Positions 1 to 5,885 of a stretch of 6,624 nucleotides of DNA are shown here, one piece after another. Position numbers and translations under genes: made by a program. A model generated the notes under the pieces. It saw nothing but the letters and a program-made list of their open reading frames with translations. It had not been told where the DNA came from and ran no database searches. Origin of the DNA: Chloroflexota bacterium (GTDB lineage Bacteria > Chloroflexota > Anaerolineae > B4-G1 > SLSP01); NCBI GenBank assembly GCA_022707665.1, contig JAKJAE010000139.1, positions 367 through 6,990 on the forward strand, written 5' to 3'. How positions within the stretch are numbered: position 1 is the stretch's first letter; every line of letters begins with the position of its first letter.

Positions 1-1182
1 GATCGCAAGGTTCTTGGGATCGAAGAGGTTGACCTTCTCGCTCTGGATCAGGGCGATCCCTTGCTTGCCGATGACGCCGAAGAGGTAAATCGACAGCCCG
101 CCGGTCACGGCTACGGGAATCGTGTTGACCAGGGCTGCCAGCTTGCCGATGAACGCGAGCAGGATGGCCATCACGCCGGCAGTCATAATCACGGAAATCG
201 AGTAGTTGCGGGTGATCGCCATCAGCGAGTTGTTCTCGCCGTAGTTCGTCCCGGCGCAGCCACCGAACAGACCGGCGATCGCGTCGTTGGAGCCGTCAGC
301 GACCAGGTTCAGCCCGATCAGGCGCTTGATCTCGGTGGGCTTCTTCTTGAGATCCTTGGCCAGTTGGTCGACGTAGAGGCTCATCTGGTAAAGGTGGGCC
401 GTCGATTCGGGAATCGTTGCGATGGCAATCAGCGCCACACTGAGGGCCATGCCCCAGGCACGGGCGTCGCCGAAGGCCGGGAAGGTGAAGTTCGGCAGAC
501 GCACCCAGGCGGCCTCACCGATGGGGGTGAAGTCGACGATACCCACGATCAGCGAGAGGATGTAGCCCGCAACTGCGCCGAGAAGGATCGGCAGCATCCC
601 GAGCAGCCCCTTCCCCTGGAGATAGACCGAGAAGGCGATGGTGCAGACCAGGGTGAAGAATGCGACGCCCCAGTGTGCCGATGACTGCGCCAGTGCTGTT
701 CCCGCCAGGGCGATGCCGATGATGATGGCCACGCTGCCTGTGACGATCGGTGGCAGGACCTTGTCCAGTCGCGCCTTCCCGATCCACTGGATCAGCAAGC
801 CGAACAGGATGTTGAACAGGCCTGTGAGCAGGATGCCGACCTGGGCAATCCGCACCCCATCCGGGCAGTACACGGTCGATGGATCGTTGAAGCAGTCGCC
901 GGCGTACTTCGACATCACGGTGATGAAGACCGTGATGTAGCTGAATGAAGATCCGTAGTAGAGAGGGATCCGGCGCTTGGCAACCAAGAGCGCGATGATC
1001 GTGCCCAGACCGGAGGTGAAGAGCGTCACACCTACATCGAACTTGGTGAGGATGGCGACCAGCACCGTTGCCGGGAACATCGTCAGGACTTGCTGGAAGC
1101 CCAGACTCAGCATGGCGGGAAGGGGCGGTGTATCCTCAGGCATGTAGCCAATCGTAGACGCATTCGTGACTTTCTTTGCCAT
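1..1182 (-). CDS. Uracil/xanthine permease, NCS2 (nucleobase-ascorbate transporter) family, C-terminus cut by window edge
   Basis: This is an inner-membrane symporter expected to import a nucleobase or a related ring such as uracil, xanthine or a cyclic ureide. The 394 visible codons run to base 1 without a stop; UraA-type proteins need roughly 30-60 more residues. The sequence is strongly hydrophobic throughout, consistent with most of the family's 14 membrane spans. Family landmarks are YYGSSFSYI (residues 75-83), LPPIVTGS (143-150), PESTAH (258-263) and GTNYGENNSLMAITRNYS (311-328). E259 and H263 match E241 and H245 of E. coli UraA in spacing, and E316 matches E290, the second uracil-binding glutamate. 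The ATG at 1182 follows AAGGAG (1191-1196) by 8 bases. It is the last gene in transcription order, 175 bases after the amidase gene, so it could be co-transcribed or have its own promoter. One oddity is that the fourth position of the NAT signature is Ser319, where Gly is usual. The family is secure; the substrate is not. Confidence 0.93.
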   Translation of the reverse strand, partial: MAKKVTNASTIGYMPEDTPPLPAMLSLGFQQVLTMFPATVLVAILTKFDVGVTLFTSGLGTIIALLVAKRRIPLYYGSSFSYITVFITVMSKYAGDCFNDPSTVYCPDGVRIAQVGILLTGLFNILFGLLIQWIGKARLDKVLPPIVTGSVAIIIGIALAGTALAQSSAHWGVAFFTLVCTIAFSVYLQGKGLLGMLPILLGAVAGYILSLIVGIVDFTPIGEAAWVRLPNFTFPAFGDARAWGMALSVALIAIATIPESTAHLYQMSLYVDQLAKDLKKKPTEIKRLIGLNLVADGSNDAIAGLFGGCAGTNYGENNSLMAITRNYSISVIMTAGVMAILLAFIGKLAALVNTIPVAVTGGLSIYLFGVIGKQGIALIQSEKVNLFDPKNLAI

Positions 1183-1357
1183 GTGCACTACTCCTTGTAT
1201 GACGAAAGATGCTGAACAACTGGATGAGTTTCGGTGCAGCCCGGTCGTTACCTAACTGCGAGGACTCTCCAATACCACTCTCCCCCTTTCATTATGCTGT
1301 CTGCTGCTCCTTTCCTTCGCATTCTGCCCTGTCGCCGGCTGCTCGCCGGCGCAGGCC
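1183..1357. other. Intergenic leader between amidase gene and permease gene
   Basis: This 175-base gap is the longest in the window. Read on the minus strand it holds a GC-rich hairpin just after the amidase stop, then a purine-rich stretch (about 1268-1320), then the permease ribosome-binding site at 1191-1196. A CATAAT sequence (plus-strand bases 1291-1296) resembles a -10 box but has no matching -35 box 16-18 bases upstream. I could not fit a known purine, xanthine or PyrR-type leader to it by eye. The length leaves room for a separate promoter or a regulatory leader for the permease, but neither is shown. Confidence 0.5.
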
Positions 1358-1378
1358 TCACACCGCAAACCGGCGAGC
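1333..1378 (-). repeat. Two overlapping, mutually exclusive inverted repeats at the end of the amidase gene
   Basis: Stem 1 pairs 1333-1339 with 1345-1351 (7 perfect pairs, all G-C, 5-base loop). Stem 2 pairs 1341-1349 with 1370-1378 (9 perfect pairs, 20-base loop) and spans the amidase stop codon at 1358-1360. The two share bases 1345-1349, so only one can form at a time. No U-run follows in the direction of transcription; the sequence after stem 1 is purine-rich. A classic intrinsic terminator is therefore not supported. A role in transcript stability, or in partial termination between amidase and permease, is possible. Confidence 0.5.
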
Positions 1379-2239
1379 TGGTTCGAAGCGACTGCGCGCA
1401 GGCGTCAGAATGTCGCCGTACGCTGCCAGGTTGCGGTCTTCGAGGTGATCAAAGATCATCGGGCTCACGGAGCCATAACTGACGTGCTTGAGCGGTTCAG
1501 GATCCAGCTCCGCTGCGATGATGTCCTCCGTTCCTCGCCCCAGCGCCAATGTCTGCGCGATGGGGCTCACGATCATGCTGTGGCCAAAGTAGTAGTGCCC
1601 TCCGGCGTCCGGCCCGATGGCGTTGCACGCTGCGACGTAGACGTGGTTGTCGTAAGCCCGTGCCTTGTTCGTGATCTCCCAGATCTCGAAGCTGCGCAGC
1701 AATGCCGAGGGACGGACGATGATCTCAGCACCGCGCACGGCTTCACAGCGGTACAGCTCCGGGAAATCCCCGTCATAGCAGATGGTCAGCCCGATGGCCG
1801 CTAACGGCGTCTGGACCACCAGCGGTTCTGTGCCAGGTGTGGACCATCCCCCGGCGCTCCGGCGCTCAGTGGGAAACAGGTGCGTCTTTCGGTAGACGCC
1901 CAGGAGCCCTTCGGGCCCGAACAACGCGGCGCTGTTGTAGATAGTGTCCGGTTGTGGTCCTCGTTCGTAGGTCGGAAAGACGAGGTACAGGTTGCGCGCG
2001 CGTGCTAGGGCGGCCACGGGCTCCGTGAGTGGGCCGGGCAGAGCGTCGACCAGCGACCAGAGCTCTTCGACCGGACAGCCGGGAGTGAAGCCCGTGGTCA
2101 CGCTCTCCGGGAGGACGACGAGTCGGGCGCCGGTCTCGTCTGCTGCATGTTCGGTCCACGTCAGAGCCTTCTCGACGTTCTCCCGGACTGCCAGCGGCGT
2201 CACCGCGAACTGCGCACAGGCGACCGTGAACCGCTCCAT
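1358..2239 (-). CDS. Carbon-nitrogen hydrolase (nitrilase superfamily amidase), 293 aa
   Basis: Members of this superfamily are cytoplasmic and hydrolyse amides, N-carbamoyl compounds or nitriles through a Glu-Lys-Cys triad. All three parts are visible: E45 in VVLPES, K118 in YRKTHLF and C154 in LTICYDGDFPELYR. The conserved segment NKARAYDNHVYVAACN (191-206) and FGHSMIVSP (218-226) also fit the family, and 293 residues is a normal single-domain length. The start is ATG at 2239, preceded by GGAGGG (2249-2254) with 9 bases between. That ATG overlaps the CoA-transferase stop by one base (TGATG), which points to translational coupling. The active-site cysteine favours an amidase, but N-carbamoyl hydrolase or formamidase activity cannot be excluded. 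From context I infer a role in removing ammonia from a small amide acid such as oxamate or malonamate, just before CoA activation. The family is certain; the substrate is a guess. Confidence 0.93.
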   Translation of the reverse strand: MERFTVACAQFAVTPLAVRENVEKALTWTEHAADETGARLVVLPESVTTGFTPGCPVEELWSLVDALPGPLTEPVAALARARNLYLVFPTYERGPQPDTIYNSAALFGPEGLLGVYRKTHLFPTERRSAGGWSTPGTEPLVVQTPLAAIGLTICYDGDFPELYRCEAVRGAEIIVRPSALLRSFEIWEITNKARAYDNHVYVAACNAIGPDAGGHYYFGHSMIVSPIAQTLALGRGTEDIIAAELDPEPLKHVSYGSVSPMIFDHLEDRNLAAYGDILTPARSRFEPARRFAV

Positions 2240-3423
2240 CAGAGCGCGCCCTCCGCGTGCAGCTCGGCAATCTGTTCCGGGGTGTAACCGAGGAGCTCGG
2301 ACAGTAGCGCCTCTGTATGCTCGCCCAACGTAGGCGCGGCTGACCGCAACGCGCCGGGTGTCTCGCTGAGTTTGACGGGAATCCCGGGGACGGTTATCGT
2401 CCCTGCGACCGGATGGTCGATCTCGACCAGCATGTCACGGGCCAGTACCTGTGGGTGCTTCATTACCTCGGCGATCGTGTTGATCGGGCTGACGGGCACG
2501 CCGGCGGCCTCCAGCAGCGCTTGCCACGCGACGCTACTGCGCTCTCGGAAGACCTCGGCCAGGATCGGACGCAGCTCGGCGTAGTTGGCATCGCGCAAGG
2601 GGTTGGTGGAAAAGCGAGGGTCCTCGGCGAGTTCCGGGCGCCCCAACACCTCACAGAGCTTGCGCCACAGCACGTCGTTGCCCGCTGCAACCATGAGCTG
2701 GCCGTCCTGCGTGTCGAACGGCTCGAAGGGGACGATCGATGGATGGCGGTTGCCCTGAGGGCGGGGCACTTCGCCGGTCACGCCATAACGCGCGACAGCG
2801 TTCTCCAATATGGCCACCACTGCGTCGAGCATGGCCACATCGACGATCTGTCCCCGACCCGTGCGTTCGCGCGCGGTGAGCGCGCTCAGAATGCCGATCG
2901 TTGCGAAAAGGCCCGCCGTGATGTCTGCGACGGATGTGCCAACACGTGTGGGCTCCCCATCCTTTGCGCCGGTGATGCTCATCAGACCGCTCATCGCCTG
3001 GATGATGGCGTCGTAGGCAGGGCGCTGGCTGTAGGGTCCTGACCGCCCGAAACCTGACGAAGCGGCATAAATCAGACGCGGGTTGAGCTCGCGCAGCGCC
3101 TCGTAACCCAGACCCAGCCGGTCCAGTGTGCCGGGACGGAAGTTCTCGACCAGGACATCCATCAGCGGAATCAGTTCACGGAACACCTGTTGCCCGCGCG
3201 GGGACTTGAGGTTCAGTGTGATGCTGCGTTTGTTGCGGTTGAGGCTCATGAAGTAGGCGCTCGCGCCGTTGACATATGGCCCGTAGTGGCGCGCATCATC
3301 GCCCACACCCGGGAGCTCGACCTTGATCACGTCGGCTCCCAGGTCGGCCAGTACCATCGTTGCATAGGGCCCGGCGAGCACCCGGGTCAGGTCCAGTACA
3401 CGCAGTCCTTCCAGGGCCATCAT
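2239..3423 (-). CDS. Family III CoA-transferase (CaiB/BaiF family), 394 aa
   Basis: Enzymes of this family move CoA from an acyl-CoA donor to a carboxylic acid, usually by way of an aspartyl-CoA thioester, in the cytoplasm. Numbered from the ATG at 3423, the hallmarks are LRVLDLTRVLAGPYA (7-21), LGADVIKVE (28-36), VENFRPG (92-98), RPAYD (134-138), TGRGQIVDVAMLDA (188-201) and the C-terminal LGEHTE (366-371). Y137 and D167 have the 30-residue spacing of Tyr139 and catalytic Asp169 in formyl-CoA:oxalate CoA-transferase (Frc). The glycine-rich loop insertion of Frc is missing and Tyr47 lies where I place Frc Trp48, so this is not a canonical Frc. A GTG at 3471 would add 16 residues that do not look like the family and has no ribosome-binding site. 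The ATG pair at 3423/3420 has AGGAGAG upstream and gives a typical N-terminus. The gene lies 57 bases after the cyclase gene and overlaps the amidase start by one base. The acid substrate is unknown; oxalate or malonate would fit the context. Confidence 0.94.
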   Translation of the reverse strand: MMALEGLRVLDLTRVLAGPYATMVLADLGADVIKVELPGVGDDARHYGPYVNGASAYFMSLNRNKRSITLNLKSPRGQQVFRELIPLMDVLVENFRPGTLDRLGLGYEALRELNPRLIYAASSGFGRSGPYSQRPAYDAIIQAMSGLMSITGAKDGEPTRVGTSVADITAGLFATIGILSALTARERTGRGQIVDVAMLDAVVAILENAVARYGVTGEVPRPQGNRHPSIVPFEPFDTQDGQLMVAAGNDVLWRKLCEVLGRPELAEDPRFSTNPLRDANYAELRPILAEVFRERSSVAWQALLEAAGVPVSPINTIAEVMKHPQVLARDMLVEIDHPVAGTITVPGIPVKLSETPGALRSAAPTLGEHTEALLSELLGYTPEQIAELHAEGAL

Positions 3424-3433
3424 GGGCAGTGTG

Positions 3434-3440
3434 CTCTCCT
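3434..3440 (-). promoter_or_regulatory. Ribosome-binding site that decides the CoA-transferase start
   Basis: AGGAGAG on the minus strand lies 10 bases before the ATG at 3423 and 13 before the second ATG at 3420. The alternative GTG at 3471 has only a GC-rich sequence upstream without a Shine-Dalgarno match. Together with the family-like N-terminus this favours the ATG. Confidence 0.7.
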
Positions 3441-3480
3441 GTTCCGCAGTCGAAGAGTGTGGACGGGCCACACCACCGGC

Positions 3481-4359
3481 CTAGCGCCGCGCCTTGACTT
3501 GCCGGTCCAGAGCCTCGACGTGACTGGGGTCGTAGGCGTCGCCAAACTTCGTCTTCGGCAAGGCGTCCCGCGCCGCCATCAGCGCATCGTAGCGCTCGTC
3601 GTCCACGAAGGCGACGCATCGCCCGATGCTCGATTCGCCATCGACGAAGCGCCACGGGAAGAAGCCGATCTGGACGCGCTGGTTGAGCAGCAGGTCGATT
3701 TCCCCGCCGATGCACTCGGCGTGGATGATCCCTTCGGGGAACATCTCGATGTGCATCAGTTGGTACTTGCTGTCGTCGAAGACGTCGGCGAGCCCGGCCC
3801 CGTACTTGCGCTGAAAGTGCGCCTCGGCCTGCCGGGCCTGGCGCGGCATCCAGTCACGGATGATCGTGTTCATCGGATGATCCGCGCTGCCGCAGTCGAC
3901 ACCGATCCAACGCAACTTCCTCTGTTTGGCCCACACGGCGAATTCCCGGTCCGGACCGGGGTGCTGGACCATATAGCGGATCTCATTGGCCGTCGGCATA
4001 TCCCAGCCGAAGTGGTGGAAGCCCGTGTGGATGATGAGGATATCGCCCTCGCGGACCTCGACGCGCTCCTCGACCATCTGCGAGGTATAGATGTCGTAGT
4101 CGGCGACGACGTCGGACAGATCGACGACCGCAGCATCGTGAACGAGGAAATCCATCTGTAGATCCGCAATGTCCTTGCCGGCGGTGAAGAAGTGAATCTC
4201 ACCGTCCAGGTGTGTGCCCAGGTGGTTGGAGTGCGTGAGGACCTGGCCGTTCGCGCCATTGGGAGCAAGGCGCTTGAAGTACTTCACCTGTAGCGGTTCG
4301 TAGGTTGGCCAGGGTGGTGTGCCAATGCCCAGCGGAATCGTAAGGTCGATCAGTTTCAT
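3481..4359 (-). CDS. Cyclase-family metal-dependent hydrolase (KynB/isatin hydrolase superfamily), 292 aa
   Basis: The superfamily includes kynurenine formamidase (KynB) and isatin hydrolase, metal enzymes that hydrolyse amide or lactam bonds. The signature HxGTHxDxxxH is present as H46, G48-T49-H50, D52 and H56. Further family features are the N-terminal LIDLTIPL (3-10), GDILIIHTGF (105-114), IGVDCGSADHP (152-162) and HAECIG (213-218), whose E215 fits the conserved C-terminal glutamate. The usual proline before the last histidine (DxPxH) is replaced: this protein reads D-G-E-I-H. At 292 residues it is longer than KynB (about 210), with the extra length in the middle and a C-terminal extension. 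The ATG at 4359 follows AGGAGG (4369-4374) by 9 bases. It lies between the YlbE-like gene and the CoA-transferase gene. I infer that it opens a cyclic ureide or imide ring to give the substrate of the FdrA/YlbE system. A formamidase-like role on a linear amide is the main alternative. Confidence 0.9.
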   Translation of the reverse strand: MKLIDLTIPLGIGTPPWPTYEPLQVKYFKRLAPNGANGQVLTHSNHLGTHLDGEIHFFTAGKDIADLQMDFLVHDAAVVDLSDVVADYDIYTSQMVEERVEVREGDILIIHTGFHHFGWDMPTANEIRYMVQHPGPDREFAVWAKQRKLRWIGVDCGSADHPMNTIIRDWMPRQARQAEAHFQRKYGAGLADVFDDSKYQLMHIEMFPEGIIHAECIGGEIDLLLNQRVQIGFFPWRFVDGESSIGRCVAFVDDERYDALMAARDALPKTKFGDAYDPSHVEALDRQVKARR

Positions 4360-4368
4360 GGGTCTCAG

Positions 4369-4374
4369 CCTCCT
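4369..4374 (-). promoter_or_regulatory. Consensus Shine-Dalgarno site of the cyclase gene
   Basis: A perfect AGGAGG on the minus strand lies 9 bases before the ATG at 4359. It is the best ribosome-binding site in the window. It follows a 117-base gap, so translation of the cyclase does not depend on coupling to the upstream gene. Confidence 0.75.
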
Positions 4375-4408
4375 GTCGGGTGGTTCCTGCAGGGATAGAA
4401 CACGCCAC

Positions 4409-4446
4409 AGGATCGCCTTGTTACGATCGAACCCGGTGGCGATCCT
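4409..4446 (-). repeat. Perfect 9-bp inverted repeat between the YlbE-like and cyclase genes
   Basis: AGGATCGCC (4409-4417) is matched by its exact reverse complement (4438-4446), with a 20-base loop that contains the palindrome CGATCG (4424-4429). It lies in the 117-base gap 4360-4476. No U-run follows it in the direction of transcription, so a standard terminator is not supported. It could be an mRNA-processing or stability hairpin that sets different levels of the upstream and downstream genes, or a protein-binding site. I see no convincing promoter in the rest of the gap. Confidence 0.55.
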
Positions 4447-4476
4447 CCGGTCTGTGTTGCCCCTGGCGGCATAGGG

Positions 4477-5871
4477 CTACTCGCACAAGGCCTTCAGCGC
4501 AGCAAAGGCCTGCTCGAAGCAGGCACGTGGGGCGCGCACAAGGCCCGCGCCAACCATGCCAATGCCTGGTTCCTTGTGAGCGATGCCCGTGTTGATCAGC
4601 GGTAATATCCCGCTGGCGACAACCTTGCGCACGTCGATACCCAGGGGCGTGCCCTGGAAGTCGAGGGCCGGTACCGTGAACGCCGTGTGTTGGCCCGCCG
4701 TGATCTCCATCATCTCGCGGGTTACGCCGAGGGCGCGCTGTGCGGTGCCACCCACGAAACGGACGATGGCGGGGGCTGCAGCCATCGCGAACCCCCCGAT
4801 CCCCGCGGTCTCGGTGATGGCCGAGTCGCCGATGTCGGGATTGGCATCCTCTGCCGAGAAGCCCGGCAACCAGAGACCATCGACAATCGGTGCCGGCGCG
4901 GTGAACCAGCGGTCGGGGAACGCCGCTACGCGTATGCCGAAGTCGGTGCCGTTGCGCGCCATCACGGTGAGGATCGAGCACCCCTCGATGCCCTCCGCGG
5001 GCTCGAGCATCGCCTTGGCGGCGGCCATCGATAGGTTGAGGAAGAAGTGGTCGTTGCTGTCGATGAAACGCAGGACGCCCTCGGCGACCCGTTTCGTGGA
5101 TGTGCGCAGGAGGGCGGGCGCGATCTGCCGGATGAGGAGTGAGGTGCCGGCTCGGTTGCGGTTATGGCCCTCGTCGCCCATGTGCAGCGCCTGGGCGATG
5201 AGGCTGCGTAGGTCGATGGGGCCGGTCCTGGCGAGCGCCTTGCGCAGCGCCGGGTAGAGCTCATCCGCCATCCAGTGAAGATGGGCGAGCACGTCATCGC
5301 CATAGGCGCCGTAGCGGAGGACGCGCCCAAGCCCCTCATTCTGGGTGGCGAAGGTCGTATTTCCGAACGTCTCGTTACGGACAACAAAGACGGGCATAGA
5401 CGGCGAGATGATCCCGGCCATCGGGCCGACAGAGTGATGGTGGTGGCAGGGCTCCAGCGTGATCTCACCGGAGGCGGCGAGGTCGGCGGCGTGCTCGACC
5501 GTGTCTGCCCATCCTTCATAGACGATGGCTCCCATTACCGCGCCCCGTTGGGGGCCACACATACGGTCCCACGCTATCGGCGGGCCGGCGTGAAGGATCA
5601 TCCGTTCGCCCATGCCGGGGATCGTGCGCCGGGCGAGGCCCATGCCTACCAGAAGCGGGCGACCGGTCGTGATGCGTTCTATCGCCTCACGGTTGGCGGC
5701 ATCGATGTCGATGCCCGCCGACGTTCGCGTGAGTGGCGTGTACCCACTCAGGGGTGGACGCCAGTCCACCTGGACGACTTCTGCGCCCTGGCTCTCGAGG
5801 CTCCTGCGGAAGTCCTCAAGGCCAACGTTGATGGCTCGGATCGGCTGCCCAAAGAGATCGTGGATTGCCAT
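4477..5871 (-). CDS. ylbE: DUF1116 protein, YlbE/AllG-like subunit of an oxamate carbamoyltransferase-type system, 464 aa
   Basis: E. coli YlbE, renamed AllG, works with FdrA (AllF) and YlbF (AllH) as oxamate carbamoyltransferase in anaerobic allantoin use. This protein carries the family's conserved blocks: LHAGPP (93-98), PCHHHHSVGPMAGI (141-154), MGDEGHNRN (231-239), DHFFLNL (274-280), MARNGTDFGIRV (304-315), GDSAITETAGIGG (348-360) and TGIAHKEPGIGMVGAG (428-443). These match E. coli YlbE as I remember it, almost to the C-terminus. The four-histidine run H143-H146 in a conserved block suggests a metal or phosphate site, which is inference. The N-terminal 60 or so residues, with INVGL (14-18) and VDWRPP (35-40), are extra relative to E. 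coli YlbE and resemble the end of E. coli FdrA. The ATG at 5871 lies 12 bases after the FdrA-like stop. The family call is firm. Carbamoyl transfer is inferred by homology, and the natural substrate may be a ureido acid other than oxalurate. Confidence 0.9.
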   Translation of the reverse strand: MAIHDLFGQPIRAINVGLEDFRRSLESQGAEVVQVDWRPPLSGYTPLTRTSAGIDIDAANREAIERITTGRPLLVGMGLARRTIPGMGERMILHAGPPIAWDRMCGPQRGAVMGAIVYEGWADTVEHAADLAASGEITLEPCHHHHSVGPMAGIISPSMPVFVVRNETFGNTTFATQNEGLGRVLRYGAYGDDVLAHLHWMADELYPALRKALARTGPIDLRSLIAQALHMGDEGHNRNRAGTSLLIRQIAPALLRTSTKRVAEGVLRFIDSNDHFFLNLSMAAAKAMLEPAEGIEGCSILTVMARNGTDFGIRVAAFPDRWFTAPAPIVDGLWLPGFSAEDANPDIGDSAITETAGIGGFAMAAAPAIVRFVGGTAQRALGVTREMMEITAGQHTAFTVPALDFQGTPLGIDVRKVVASGILPLINTGIAHKEPGIGMVGAGLVRAPRACFEQAFAALKALCE

Positions 5872-5878
5872 ATCTTGG

Positions 5879-5885
5879 CCCCTCT
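5879..5885 (-). promoter_or_regulatory. Ribosome-binding site of the YlbE-like gene, overlapping the FdrA-like stop codon
   Basis: AGAGGGG on the minus strand lies 7 bases before the ATG at 5871. Its first two bases are part of the TAG stop at 5884-5886. A ribosome ending FdrA would stop directly on this site, which suggests linked translation of the two presumed subunits. Confidence 0.6.

Noticed and set aside
61..684. A 207-codon plus-strand open frame at the left edge
   Set aside because: It lies opposite the permease gene and is rich in Asp, Gly, His and Arg with no recognisable motif. The minus strand here encodes clear NCS2 signatures, so this is an antisense shadow.
1291..1296. CATAAT on the minus strand as a -10 box for a permease promoter
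   Set aside because: It matches five of six consensus bases, but no acceptable -35 element lies 16-18 bases upstream. A single hexamer is too weak to call.
1333..1351. The GC-rich hairpin as an intrinsic terminator after the amidase gene
   Set aside because: The bases that follow in the direction of transcription are purine-rich without a U-run.
1209..1482. Two short plus-strand open frames across the amidase/permease gap
   Set aside because: No ribosome-binding site or recognisable motif was seen, and they run into the antisense of the amidase C-terminus.
3424..3471. GTG at 3471 as the CoA-transferase start
   Set aside because: It has no Shine-Dalgarno sequence and adds 16 residues unlike the family N-terminus, while the ATG at 3423 has AGGAGAG upstream and a family-like start.
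3190..4161. A 323-codon plus-strand open frame
   Set aside because: It spans the cyclase and CoA-transferase genes in antisense and shows no family motif. Its length is explained by GC-rich codon bias on the opposite strand.
4421..4981. A 186-codon minus-strand open frame inside the YlbE-like gene
   Set aside because: It is the same strand in another frame, Arg- and His-rich, and overlaps a region whose true frame has strong DUF1116 motifs.
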